A stretch of DNA of 64,000 nt from an uncultured Clostridia bacterium (GTDB lineage: Bacteria > Bacillota > Clostridia > Christensenellales > QALW01): the NCBI GenBank assembly GCA_934465535.1, contig CAKSKV010000001.1, forward strand, positions 62,001 through 126,000, in the 5' to 3' direction. The notes below the pieces were generated by a model. It was not told where the DNA came from and searched no databases. It saw only the letters and a program-made list of their open reading frames with translations. The translations under genes were made by a program, and so were the position numbers. Positions 56,404 to 64,000 of the stretch are shown here, in pieces (the first letter of the stretch is position 1; each line of letters begins with the position of its first letter).

Positions 56404-57722
56404 CGCAGAATCTTATATATCTTGCGCTTGCCATACTTGCGGGCTTTGCGTTTTCCTATCTTGCAAGACTTGTGCGCCTGCCAAATGTAACCGGATACCT
56501 TGTGGGCGGGCTGCTGCTTGGCATTACCGGAATAATACCAAAGGATGTGATGAGCGGCTTTGATATTATTTCTGATGTGGCTCTTGGCTTTATTGCCTTT
56601 TCAATAGGCAGCGAATTCAAGCTGACATTCCTTAAAAAAGTGGGAGCGGCGCCCATTATCATAATGCTGCTGGAGGCGTTTATGGCGGTGCTGGTGGTGA
56701 CAGGCGCGCTGCTTGCGGCCGGCTTTGACGCTCCTCTTGCAATAATGCTGGGAGCCATTGCCGCAGCAACGGCACCGGCTGCCACGCTTATGGTGGTGCG
56801 GCAGTACAAGGCGCAGGGGCCTGTTACGAGAATTCTGCTGCCCGTGGTTGCGATGGATGACGCCGCGGCGCTTATGGCCTTCAGCATATGCAGTGCGGTG
56901 GCGCAGGTAATGGTGGGCGGCAGTGAGCTGTCGGTATGGCAGATGATATTAAAGCCGCTGGGGGAGATACTCGGTTCGCTGGCCTTGGGAGCGGCTTTGG
57001 GCTGCGCCGTGACGCTGCTGCTTAAGCTGCTTAAAGATAAAGGAGATCTGACATGCCTTGCGGTGGCGGCGGTGTTTGCAAGCGCGGCGCTTGCAAGCAT
57101 GCTTTCGCTGTCCTCGCTGCTTGTGTGCATGATGATGGGGGCGCTTTGCGTAAACCTTACCGAAAAATCCGCGGAGCTTCAGCGTCGCACGGACAAGATA
57201 ACTCCGCCCATATTTATGTTGTTTTTTGTGATTTCCGGCGCGGAGCTGGATGTTACCGCCATTGCGTCAATAGGCGTTGTGGGAGTTATATATATTGTGG
57301 CAAGAGTGGCGGGCAAGATGCTGGGAGCATGGCTGGGCGCAGTGATAAGCAAGTGCCAGACAACGGTAAAGAAATACCTCGGCTTTATGCTTATACCGCA
57401 GGCGGGCGTGGCCATAGGGCTTTCGCTGCTGGCCATGAAAACGGTGCCGCAGTATGGAGATACCATCCGTGCGGTAGTGCTTTGCGCTACGCTTATTTAT
57501 GAGCTGATAGGGCCGGTGGCAACAAAGCTGGCGCTGCGCAAGGCGGGGGAAATACCCGCTGAGGGTAAGGGCACGGCGGCAGCGGCTTTGCAGCAGGAGG
57601 CGCCGACGGAAACGGCAGTGCAGGATGCTTCGTCCGGCGCGGCAGTGCAGGACGATCCCGTGAAAAACGAAAATGAGCCGGACGGCAAGGCAGAGGCAAA
57701 CGATGCGCACGGAAATACTTAA
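56400..57722 (+). CDS. CPA2-type cation:proton antiporter
   Basis: A 440-residue membrane protein of the Na+(K+)/H+ exchanger CPA2 (KefB-like) family, about 12 helices. It starts NLIYLALAILAGFAFSYLAR with VTGYLVGGLLLG; the ion path is marked by the LMGAIAA-like LGAIAAATAPAATLMVVRQY and VAMDDAAALMAFS with the acidic pair. The last 60 residues are a polar, Ala/Glu-rich tail without a TrkA-N (RCK) domain. Regulation is therefore probably by the neighbouring PII-like protein, which overlaps its start. Its stop lies 20 bases inside rlmA. Confidence 0.87.
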   Translation: MTQNLIYLALAILAGFAFSYLARLVRLPNVTGYLVGGLLLGITGIIPKDVMSGFDIISDVALGFIAFSIGSEFKLTFLKKVGAAPIIIMLLEAFMAVLVVTGALLAAGFDAPLAIMLGAIAAATAPAATLMVVRQYKAQGPVTRILLPVVAMDDAAALMAFSICSAVAQVMVGGSELSVWQMILKPLGEILGSLALGAALGCAVTLLLKLLKDKGDLTCLAVAAVFASAALASMLSLSSLLVCMMMGALCVNLTEKSAELQRRTDKITPPIFMLFFVISGAELDVTAIASIGVVGVIYIVARVAGKMLGAWLGAVISKCQTTVKKYLGFMLIPQAGVAIGLSLLAMKTVPQYGDTIRAVVLCATLIYELIGPVATKLALRKAGEIPAEGKGTAAAALQQEAPTETAVQDASSGAAVQDDPVKNENEPDGKAEANDAHGNT

Positions 57723-58494
57723 ATGCCCCGTGTGCGGCGGCAGCCTTATGCAGAGCGCAGACGGAAAAAGCCTTATATGCGCAAACAAACATTGCTTTGA
57801 TATTGCGCGAAAAGGATATGTAAATCTGCTCATGCGTGCAGGCGGGCGGCACGGAGACGATAAAATCATGCTGGAGGCCAGAAGAGATTTTTTATCGCAG
57901 GGGCATTATCTGCCCATTGCGGAGGCGGTGACGGAGGCCTGCCGCGGCAGCCGGCTGCTTGATATGGGCTGCGGAGAGGGCTATTATACGCAGCATATGT
58001 GTCTGCCGAATAGGGAGGTATATGCCTTTGATGTTTCAAGCCAAGCCTGCGCAATGACGGCCGGCAGGGCAAAGGCGACATCGGTATTTGCGGCCTCCGC
58101 CTTTGATATGCCGGTTAAGACGGAAAGCACCGATTGTGCGGTGAGCATTTTTGCGCCGTACGATGCCCGCGAGGTGCGGCGGGTGCTTCGCGGGGACGGC
58201 TTGTTCGTGAGGGTATATCCGCTGCCGGAGCATCTGATGGAATTAAAGCGCGCAATATATGATATCCCACGGGAAAATCCTGAGGAGAAAATGGATATGG
58301 ACGGATTTGTCCTGCGGGAAAACAGAAGGCTGTGCTATTCCTTTTACATGAAAAGCACAGAGGAGATTATGGCGCTGTTTGCCATGACACCGTACTTTTA
58401 TAAAACGGGCAGGGCCGCCGCAGAGCGTATAGGGCAGAGAAACGGCCTTGAGTGTACCGCAGCGGTAGGCGTGGCGGTGTATTCAAAGGAATAA
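57703..58494 (+). CDS. rlmA: 23S rRNA (guanine-N1) methyltransferase RlmA family
   Basis: A 263-residue SAM-dependent methyltransferase that modifies a guanine in helix 35 (G745 or G748 type) of 23S rRNA. The N-terminal zinc finger is CPVC (Cys8, Cys11) and CANKH (Cys26, His30), as in E. coli RlmA. GYVNLL and the SAM loop LLDMGCGEGYY (about 85-95) follow. In Gram-positive bacteria the homologue is TlrB/RlmA(II), linked to macrolide resistance; which site it modifies cannot be told. The ATG at 57703 overlaps the antiporter by 20 bases, with GAGGC before it. Confidence 0.88.
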   Translation: MRTEILKCPVCGGSLMQSADGKSLICANKHCFDIARKGYVNLLMRAGGRHGDDKIMLEARRDFLSQGHYLPIAEAVTEACRGSRLLDMGCGEGYYTQHMCLPNREVYAFDVSSQACAMTAGRAKATSVFAASAFDMPVKTESTDCAVSIFAPYDAREVRRVLRGDGLFVRVYPLPEHLMELKRAIYDIPRENPEEKMDMDGFVLRENRRLCYSFYMKSTEEIMALFAMTPYFYKTGRAAAERIGQRNGLECTAAVGVAVYSKE

Positions 58495-58545
58495 AGCGGC
58501 TGAATCGGACAGCCGGCATATTTGCAGATAGATGCGCACAAAATT

Positions 58546-58571
58546 AAAAAGGCCGCAAAGCGGCCTTTTTT
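58546..58571. terminator. Bidirectional terminator between rlmA and the DUF4956 gene
   Basis: GGCCGC (58551-58556) pairs with GCGGCC (58560-58565), flanked by A5 and T7 so that it works in both directions. Confidence 0.9.
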
Positions 58572-58604
58572 TGATATGTGTATGTGAAGAGCGTAAAGCG
58601 AGGC

Positions 58605-59279
58605 TTAAAGCTCGTCGCGGGAAGTGCGCGCAACGCCGACAGATATGGGAAGGTTGCCGTTGCGGCAGCGCAGTGCGTCGATGAACTCCTTTTCCTTGCG
58701 GCTGTCGCTTAGGCGTATAAGATATTTAAGCTCAAACATGCTGCCCATATTGGAGGTTTTTACCTGCTGAAGCGTGCAGCGGGAGAGATACTGGCGGAAG
58801 AGGTCGTCAAATACGGTATCGTATTCCAAAGACTCCGGGATGGTTATGCGAAGCTGCTTATCCAGACAGCGGGGTTCGCCGAGAGGGGTGAGGCTTACAA
58901 GCAGCAGCACGGCGATGAAAGCGGCGGCGATAACGGCGGCAAAAGCCACATAGCCCATTCCGCAGGCAAGACCGACGGCGGTGGAGGCGAAAATCACGGC
59001 GATATCGCGTCCGGAACCCTGCGCAGAGCGGAAGCGCACAAGGGAAAATGCCCCCATTACGGCGATTCCGGCGCCCAGCTTGCCGTTTACAAGCATTATT
59101 ACCGCTTGTACGATAAGCGGTGTGGCACACACCGTGAGAAACATGCTTTTGGTGCTGCGTTCATCGGTGCGTTGGTTTACAAGGGCCAAAATAAAGCCCA
59201 AAGCCAGGGATACGGCGCCGCATATTACGGCGTTTGCGGCGGTTATTACGGCATCTGAGCCGAAAATACTTGAAAACAT
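58605..59279 (-). CDS. DUF4956 membrane protein
   Basis: A 224-residue DUF4956 protein. The N-terminal half has about four membrane helices (ANAVICGAVSLALGFILALV, and the segment with MLVNGKLGAGIAVMGAFSLV RFRSAQGSGRD split across the third), followed by a soluble alpha/beta domain of about 90 residues with a ferredoxin-like pattern. The RFRSAQGS motif is characteristic. DUF4956 proteins are repeatedly found next to VTC-domain proteins, as here (21 bases apart), and probably form a membrane complex with them. AAAAGGAAG precedes the ATG. Confidence 0.88.
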   Translation of the reverse strand: MFSSIFGSDAVITAANAVICGAVSLALGFILALVNQRTDERSTKSMFLTVCATPLIVQAVIMLVNGKLGAGIAVMGAFSLVRFRSAQGSGRDIAVIFASTAVGLACGMGYVAFAAVIAAAFIAVLLLVSLTPLGEPRCLDKQLRITIPESLEYDTVFDDLFRQYLSRCTLQQVKTSNMGSMFELKYLIRLSDSRKEKEFIDALRCRNGNLPISVGVARTSRDEL

Positions 59280-59300
59280 AGAAACACTTCCTTTTTATTT

Positions 59301-60089
59301 TTATTCGTTTATTGCGGCGGGGTCGATGCGGCAGGCAGCAGTCGCGGCGGTGTCGGGGGCGGGCAGATATTCCTGCGGCAGCCCCGTGGGAAAGCCGGAA
59401 GCAATGCGGTAGGCCGTGCCGTATTTTGAGAAGGAACGCGGTGTAAGCCCTGTGTGCTCAAGCGCTTTTACAAGCCAAAGCGGCAGTGCGCCGGGCGCCT
59501 TAAGCTCCATAAGAAACATATCTTCCTTAAGTATAGGGGTGCCGAAGCTGCCGCGGGAAAGCTTAAGGTCGGTATTGCGGTACCGCAGTGCGGTATCAAA
59601 GGTAACGCGCAGCCCGGGGTCGCTTGGGCAAAACAGCGCAAGGCGCTGGCAGCCTATAAACATTTTGGGAAACAGCGTGTATCGGGAAAGGCAGTAGCTT
59701 ATTTCGTGCAGTATTTGCCTTTGCACGGGGTCGTTTGTATCGGGCATGTGCCCTTCCAGCAGCTCCTCCGCCCGGCTAAGGGTAAGCGCGGCGCGGCGTT
59801 TGTATACGATGCCGCGATATTTCTTTTTAAGCTCGGCGTATACCGTGGAGCCGGCATCGGGCACGCCGTAGCTGCGCAGGCGCAGCTTTTCCTTGTATTC
59901 CGGCTTATCAAGGGAACGCCGTATAAGCTCGTAATCCGCAGTGTCGTAATAAAGGGAGCATATTGTGCTCCAGCCGTAGCGGTCCGGCAATATCAGCGAG
60001 CCGGTTTCTCTTCTGAGGGCTTCATACTGTGCAAATGTAAGTATATACTTTTTTTCCGTGCGGCAAAAGGTGTTTATTATGTCCTGCAA
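59301..60089 (-). CDS. VTC-domain protein (polyphosphate polymerase-like)
   Basis: A 262-residue VTC domain, the fold of the yeast polyphosphate polymerase. Basic and acidic lining residues are present: FCRTEKKYILTFAQYEALR, SLYYDTADYELIRRSLDKPE, YKEKLRLRSYG, VYAELKKKYRGIVYKRR, MELKAPGALPLWLV and FSKYGTAYR. Bacterial members with DUF4956 partners may polymerise or sense polyphosphate or a related anion; activity is inferred. The start is TTG at 60089, with AGGAGGAGG a few bases ahead. It lies upstream of DUF4956 in one operon. Confidence 0.88.
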   Translation of the reverse strand: MQDIINTFCRTEKKYILTFAQYEALRRETGSLILPDRYGWSTICSLYYDTADYELIRRSLDKPEYKEKLRLRSYGVPDAGSTVYAELKKKYRGIVYKRRAALTLSRAEELLEGHMPDTNDPVQRQILHEISYCLSRYTLFPKMFIGCQRLALFCPSDPGLRVTFDTALRYRNTDLKLSRGSFGTPILKEDMFLMELKAPGALPLWLVKALEHTGLTPRSFSKYGTAYRIASGFPTGLPQEYLPAPDTAATAACRIDPAAINE

Positions 60090-60260
60090 GGGGCCTCCTC
60101 CTTTTTGTTTATTCTTCGGATTATAATCATATATGCCGTATATAGATAACTGACACGGGCAAGGCGCGAAAAAACGGTTTCACGGTCGGAGAATTTTCAT
60201 GCGGTGTTGACCCGTTATCCACCGTCAGAACACTTAAAGTTCAAATTTTTGCTCTAACGC

Positions 60261-60283
60261 AAAAAAGCCCGCGCGCGGCGGGC
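60261..60283 (-). terminator. Terminator of the phospholipase-C-like gene
   Basis: On the minus strand GCCCGC (60283-60278) pairs with GCGGGC (60272-60267), then TTTTTT. Confidence 0.88.
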
Positions 60284-60298
60284 AGAAAAGGCAATGCC

Positions 60299-61348
60299 TT
60301 ATTCGTTTTTGAGGCGTTCTGCCTGAAGCTTCTCCAGCTTTTTGGCGATTTTCTTTTCGTCCTCCTTGAAGACGCAGTCGAAGAATTTCGGCAGGAAGGG
60401 CGCGTTCCAGGCAACACCGGTGAGCATGGAATCGTTCTTAAGAGCGGCCTGAACCTGAAGGTCGGTGTTTTTTCCGCAGAAGCCGTCATATACGAAATTG
60501 ATCATTTCAACGGCTTCCTTTACGCCGCTTTCCAGCAGCGTGGGAACATCCTCGGTGTGAACGGCCTTGTTGTCCCAAGGCAGGAACCATTCGCTGTGAG
60601 CTTCGTTCAGATAATCGATACCGGGGGTTATGCGGCCGTAAGCGGCGCTGGAATAGGTTCCCGGATAAACCTCCTTGGAGAAGGCTTCGAAAATCGGAAC
60701 GGATATCTTATAAAAGCCGGGCTTTATACGCTTGCGGATAAGCTCGTACATGTTTTGCGCGGCACGAATGGTTTCGTCGCGGGATATCTCACGGCCGAGA
60801 ATACGCTTTAAGTGCAGCGGATACAGACGGCATATCTCCAGCAGGTCTTTATAATCAACATAGAAGATCTTCTTTATGTCCATCTCCGCCGGGGTTTTGC
60901 CCTCATACTTTTTGAGCATAAGCTCATCCATGGCGGTTATGAAGCGGTTGCTGTAAACATTGAAGCGCTCGGGCAGATCGGTGCCGGGAGTCTGGAAGCC
61001 TACGGAATAGGAGATGTAGGGGTTAATGGCGCAGTTTACGCGATAGTAAACCAGATAGCCGAGGAAATACGGGCGCAGAATAGCAGCGTCCTCCGGACTC
61101 TGAGCATTTATATAACGATAAACCGTGGAAAGCCATTCGTTTACGGTTCTCTCACGCAGCGCAAGGGTGATGCGGTTTATGGCCTCGTCCGCGCGGAAGG
61201 GAGCACCGTAATATTTGAAGAAATCAGGCCCCTGAAGACCAAACTCGTAGATCTGTCGGCTGTCGTCAAGCATTTGCCGGCATTCGGCGCTGGCAAGCTG
61301 CTCCTTGACCATTTTACCGGCAATGTAGTGAGTAAAGAAACCTGGCAT
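60299..61348 (-). CDS. Zinc-dependent phospholipase C family protein with degenerate metal site
   Basis: A 349-residue protein starting MPGFFTHYIAGKMV and carrying QGPDFFKYYG, both hallmarks of the zinc-dependent PLC family found in many Clostridia. The metal-binding helix that normally reads GFxxHYxLDxxxHPYI is GYLVYYRVNCAINPYI here: the two His and the Asp are Tyr101, Asn105 and Asn109. The zinc site therefore appears destroyed, so it is probably not an active phospholipase; a structural or binding role is likelier. No signal peptide is seen. The C-terminus is a Lys-rich coiled helix. GGAGTACAT precedes the ATG. It is a single gene. Confidence 0.82.
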   Translation of the reverse strand: MPGFFTHYIAGKMVKEQLASAECRQMLDDSRQIYEFGLQGPDFFKYYGAPFRADEAINRITLALRERTVNEWLSTVYRYINAQSPEDAAILRPYFLGYLVYYRVNCAINPYISYSVGFQTPGTDLPERFNVYSNRFITAMDELMLKKYEGKTPAEMDIKKIFYVDYKDLLEICRLYPLHLKRILGREISRDETIRAAQNMYELIRKRIKPGFYKISVPIFEAFSKEVYPGTYSSAAYGRITPGIDYLNEAHSEWFLPWDNKAVHTEDVPTLLESGVKEAVEMINFVYDGFCGKNTDLQVQAALKNDSMLTGVAWNAPFLPKFFDCVFKEDEKKIAKKLEKLQAERLKNE

Positions 61349-61659
61349 ATGTACTCCATTTCTCCGACGCTCAAAAGAATAAAGCGGACGGTGCCGTCGG
61401 CATCCTCCGGCCGCTGGGCAGACCGATGCATATAAGCAATATAACTGTGCTTATTATAATACATAAAGGCTGTAAATAACAAGCATCAAAATGAAAAAAA
61501 CTGCACAAATTTTTTTGAAGTTCGCACGAAGAATGTGTGAACGGCCGTATGCACGGGAATGTTTGTGAAAAACGGGTGATACGGCGGCCCTGCCGTGCTT
61601 TGTCCGGACTTGCAAAAGGAAAAGCCTTTCGTAAATCGGTATTCGGGCAAAACGGGAAA
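61349..61659. other. Intergenic region upstream of the PLC-like gene
   Basis: These 311 bases contain the PLC-like promoter (61453-61482). The GNAT gene ends on the same strand at 61660. No terminator with a T-run and no other gene was recognised. Confidence 0.5.
61453..61482 (-). promoter_or_regulatory. Promoter of the PLC-like gene
   Basis: On the minus strand TTGTTA (61482-61477), 18 bases, TATAAT (61458-61453). Confidence 0.7.
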
Positions 61660-62181
61660 TCAGCGGCGGTCAACGGCGTAGCGGCGCATAAAGCAGGCGT
61701 TCTTCTTCCACCATCTTACATCCAGCAGCCGTCCGCCGTTTTTTTCTATTACCCGGCGGCTGGCTTCGTTGTCAAAGCGGCAGGTGATTATTACGGAATC
61801 GTAATACTGCCATGCTGTTTCAAGAAGCCGCGCACACATAACGGTGCCGTAGCCGCGGCGGCGCATGGAGGGCGGCACCCCGTAGCCGAGATACCCGGAA
61901 TAATCCGTAAGCTCGGGTGTGGGGGCGTGGCGTACATCGCCCTGGGCGCATATATTTCCGGCTCTGTCGCACAAAAAATAACGCGTATACGGGGTGTTTC
62001 CGCGCGGAAGCCGTTTTCCCTGCGAGTGCATTACGCACATTGCACAGAAATCATCATAGTCCGATTGATCGTACATTCCCAAAAACGGGGTTCCCGCACG
62101 GGAATAATCCCGCAGCATTTCGCCGAAGGCCTCGCGCGAAAGCTGGGGAGCCGTAAGCAAAACAAGGTCGCTTGTGTCCAT
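61660..62181 (-). CDS. GNAT-family N-acetyltransferase
   Basis: A 173-residue acetyltransferase using acetyl-CoA. The fold is supported by YRYFLCDRAGNICAQGDVRH-like strands (YTRYFLCDRAGNICAQGDVR), the acetyl-CoA loop VPPSMRRRGYGTVMCARLLE (the RxxGxG motif), and ITCRFDNEASRRVIEKNGG, which matches the typical C-terminal NxxSxxxxEKxGF pattern. Substrate unknown. The ATG at 62181 follows GGGGGAGA; an upstream extension to 62247 is rejected. It is divergent from the VanZ-like gene. Confidence 0.87.
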   Translation of the reverse strand: MDTSDLVLLTAPQLSREAFGEMLRDYSRAGTPFLGMYDQSDYDDFCAMCVMHSQGKRLPRGNTPYTRYFLCDRAGNICAQGDVRHAPTPELTDYSGYLGYGVPPSMRRRGYGTVMCARLLETAWQYYDSVIITCRFDNEASRRVIEKNGGRLLDVRWWKKNACFMRRYAVDRR

Positions 62182-62494
62182 TTTTTCTCCCCCGGCGGCA
62201 GGAATGGCAATAAAATAAAATGCTCCGTGTGCTGCCGCCGAGTACATATTTTATCAGCGGCGGCGGAATTGTCAATCGCTTAGAGAAAAATTGTTATTAT
62301 TTCTGTCATTCGGACGGCGAAAACAAAAGCGTTCTTGCCCGGAAAAAGGTATTGTGGTATAATCTGAGAAACAAAACGCTTCCGAACCGGCCTTCGCGTG
62401 TCCGTGCCCTGTCTTCGTGCGGCAAACTTTTGTGCGGCATAATAATGTGCGGAGGCGAAAGGAAAGGCAAGATTAAACAAAAGGGAGAAAAGCC
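62182..62494. other. Divergent intergenic region, GNAT and VanZ-like genes
   Basis: These 313 bases contain the VanZ-like promoter (62335-62363). No clear promoter was placed for the GNAT gene and no RNA motif was recognised. Confidence 0.5.
62335..62363 (+). promoter_or_regulatory. Promoter of the VanZ-like gene
   Basis: TTGCCC (62335-62340), 17 bases, TATAAT (62358-62363). Confidence 0.65.
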
Positions 62495-63139
62495 ATGATT
62501 TCCGTACGCCGGGCTGACGCCGTATGCATAATGCTGCTTACGGTATTTGCGGTTATGTGTCTGCACATTCCGGCAATCAAAAATCGTGCCAATCGGTTTG
62601 ACACCGGAAGCAGGCATGCTTTTGCCGGACTTATGCTGCTGTATTACTTTCTTATCACGGCGCCGCTGCTGTTGGGGCCGCTGAGGTTTGCCTCCGATGC
62701 GCCCGCCGTGCTGAAGCCCGTGCCTTTTTCCACCATTGTTCCCATGGTGAGGGATTGCGTGCATAACGGCATAATCGATAACCAAAGGCTGGAAAATATC
62801 AGGGGCTTATCGGATATTGTGATGATTTTTCGCCATTCGACAAGAAATCTTGCGGCCAATATAATCCTTTTTGTGCCCTACGGGGTGCTTTTTGCGCTGC
62901 ACAGGCCGTCCCTGCCGCTTTGGAAGGGGGCGCTGTTTGCACTTTTGCTGCCCCTTGGCGCAGAGCTGTGGCAGCTGCTGTTTACATCGGGGCGCACCTG
63001 TGATATTGATGATGTGATACTGAATTTTATAGGCATATACGCAGGGTTTGCATCAGCAATGCGGATTCGGGAGGCAAAAGCGGAAAGAGCGCTTAAAAAG
63101 AAGTGTATCGGGAATAACAAAATAAAGCAAAGCCTATAA
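62495..63139 (+). CDS. VanZ-like membrane protein
   Basis: A 214-residue VanZ-family protein with about five membrane helices. The family core is NLAANIILFVPYGVLFAL, GALFALLLPLGAELWQLLFT and CDIDDVILNFIGIYAGF. VanZ confers low-level teicoplanin resistance in Enterococcus, but most VanZ-like proteins have no known role and no van genes are near. AAAAGGGAGAAAAGCC precedes the ATG. It may be co-transcribed with the hflX-like gene 74 bases downstream. Confidence 0.85.
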   Translation: MISVRRADAVCIMLLTVFAVMCLHIPAIKNRANRFDTGSRHAFAGLMLLYYFLITAPLLLGPLRFASDAPAVLKPVPFSTIVPMVRDCVHNGIIDNQRLENIRGLSDIVMIFRHSTRNLAANIILFVPYGVLFALHRPSLPLWKGALFALLLPLGAELWQLLFTSGRTCDIDDVILNFIGIYAGFASAMRIREAKAERALKKKCIGNNKIKQSL

Positions 63140-63213
63140 AACAAAGTCTGAAAGGCTTTAGGTTTGATTTTTAATACTTACGGAAGGAGAGCCCGGTTAA
63201 ACGGTGCAATCGC

Positions 63214-64000
63214 ATGATAGAAGGAAATATTCAGGGGCTGCCGCGCAGCATGGCGGACAGACTGGAACAGATGGAAAAAATGACGGTGGAACGCGGAGAA
63301 TATGTTTCGCAGGAGCTGCTTTATGAGCTGGCGGACATAACCGGAAAAACGGGTAAGGAAATATGCGTATATATTTCCCGCGCGGGAGATATAGAAAGCC
63401 TTGCAATAGGAGAGGCGGACAGGGTGTCCCTTACGGCGCTTACCATGCGGCGCAGTCAGGACAGGCTGGCCGGCTTAAGGTGCATTCATACCCATCCGGG
63501 AGGGAATGCGCGCCTTTCTCAGCCTGATATACAAAGCCTGAAAAAGCTGAGGCTGGATGCCATGAGCGCCGTCGGCGTAGCGGACGGCAAGCCGTCGGGA
63601 ATAAGCATGGCGGTGCTTGATGTGGATGAAAACGGCGAATTGACGGTAGATATGCACTATTGTGCAGATGTGCATGAAATACCGCACGGCCAATGGCTGG
63701 ACTGCATTTTGCAGGCGGACGGCAAAATAGGCAAGGGCTTGCTTTTTGACAACGAAAAGCAGACCGAGCGTGTTGTGCTCCTTGGGCACGAGGAGGAATC
63801 GCTTAAAGAGCTGGCGGCGCTTGTGGATACCGCGGGCGGCGTGACGGCGGGTTCTTTTGTACAAAAAGGACGCGACGGAGGCTTCGGCAAGGGCAAGCTG
63901 CACGAGACAGCGCTTTATATTCAGGCGGAAAGTATTGATCTTGCCGTTTATGATGACGAGCTTACGGCGGTGGAGCAGAAATACATGGAGCAGGAGCTGG
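63214..64000 (+). CDS. hflX: HflX-type GTPase with N-terminal JAMM-like domain (partial, runs off right edge)
   Basis: The frame from ATG 63214 stays open to the window end (262 residues). The N-terminal 180 residues precede the usual HflX start and contain IHTHPGGNARLSQPD: His92, His94, Ser102 and Asp105 fit the JAMM/MPN+ pattern HxH-x7-S-x2-D, with Glu49 a candidate for the upstream Glu. The HflX N-domain follows: TERVVLLGHEEESLKELAAL, GFGKGKLHETALYI and DLAVYDDELTAVEQ. The GTPase domain lies beyond the edge. HflX splits and rescues stalled ribosomes; long N-terminal forms occur in other Clostridia. The ribosome site is weak (CGGTG). Confidence 0.85.
   Translation, partial: MIEGNIQGLPRSMADRLEQMEKMTVERGEYVSQELLYELADITGKTGKEICVYISRAGDIESLAIGEADRVSLTALTMRRSQDRLAGLRCIHTHPGGNARLSQPDIQSLKKLRLDAMSAVGVADGKPSGISMAVLDVDENGELTVDMHYCADVHEIPHGQWLDCILQADGKIGKGLLFDNEKQTERVVLLGHEEESLKELAALVDTAGGVTAGSFVQKGRDGGFGKGKLHETALYIQAESIDLAVYDDELTAVEQKYMEQEL

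Noticed and set aside
63129..63159. AAAGCCT/AGGCTTT hairpin after the VanZ-like gene as a terminator
   Set aside because: The loop is 17 bases, the stem only 7 bp and there is no T-run, so read-through into the hflX-like gene is likely.
1..64000. CRISPR arrays, insertion sequences, prophage genes, rRNA and tRNA
   Set aside because: No evenly spaced repeats, transposase or integrase motifs, or structural RNA genes were found on reading both strands.

Overview
The window is chromosomal DNA from a spore-forming, strictly anaerobic member of the Bacillota, most likely class Clostridia. The evidence is the sporulation genes spoIVA and spoVG, a glycyl radical enzyme with its activase, acetate-forming pta-ackA, a Bacillus-type PurR, a leucine T-box, a TPP riboswitch, strong AGGAGG-type ribosome binding sites and many near-consensus sigma-A promoters. 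No rRNA, tRNA, insertion sequence, phage or CRISPR array was found. Coding is dense on both strands.

Region by region. 0-5.5 kb: the tail of an unknown gene, a TrpR-like regulator (YerC), an SGNH-hydrolase lipoprotein, a NagD-like phosphatase, the thiamine transporter thiT under a TPP riboswitch, and a MATE exporter. 5.7-11 kb: polA, coaE and a peptide-type solute-binding lipoprotein in tandem, then a small membrane protein. 11.1-16.4 kb, minus strand: a large CotH-kinase/lamin-tail lipoprotein with a small membrane protein, and a surface protein with InlB-type repeats. 16.6-20.2 kb: tmcAL divergent from pta and ackA. 20.4-25.3 kb: a metabolic island with a carboxymuconolactone decarboxylase-cupin fusion, an AraC regulator, an unassigned glycyl radical enzyme and its activating enzyme. 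25.4-27.9 kb: rpmG-secE-nusG-rplK-rplA. 28.1-31.8 kb: a calcineurin-like phosphoesterase, purR, spoVG, murC.

32-45.6 kb: a 41-codon secreted micro-ORF, an ABC-FtsX fusion transporter, a folded four-arm DNA/RNA element, a DUF1846 protein, an esterase lipoprotein, a heterodimeric ABC exporter, spoIVA, a phased A-tract (bent DNA) region and a NYN-domain protein. 45.8-50.7 kb, minus strand: the leucine operon leuA-leuC-leuD-leuB behind a T-box with a CUC specifier. 50.7-64 kb: a membrane-anchored beta-propeller protein, a 58-codon micro-ORF, a MarR/cytidylate-kinase-like/MATE operon with a palindromic operator inside its promoter, a PII-like protein coupled to a CPA2 antiporter and rlmA, a VTC/DUF4956 pair, a phospholipase-C-like protein that has lost its metal ligands, a GNAT acetyltransferase, a VanZ-like protein, and the start of an HflX GTPase whose N-terminus carries a JAMM-type metalloprotease motif.

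The genes fit a fermentative anaerobe that makes ATP and acetate through Pta-AckA, uses radical chemistry on an unknown substrate, imports thiamine, makes leucine, and sporulates. The most unusual items are the glycyl radical enzyme locus with back-to-back promoters, the PII-like/antiporter operon, the four-arm element after the ABC gene, the nine phased A-tracts beside spoIVA, and several enzymes with altered catalytic residues. All functional calls rest on motif recognition by eye; no database search was run.
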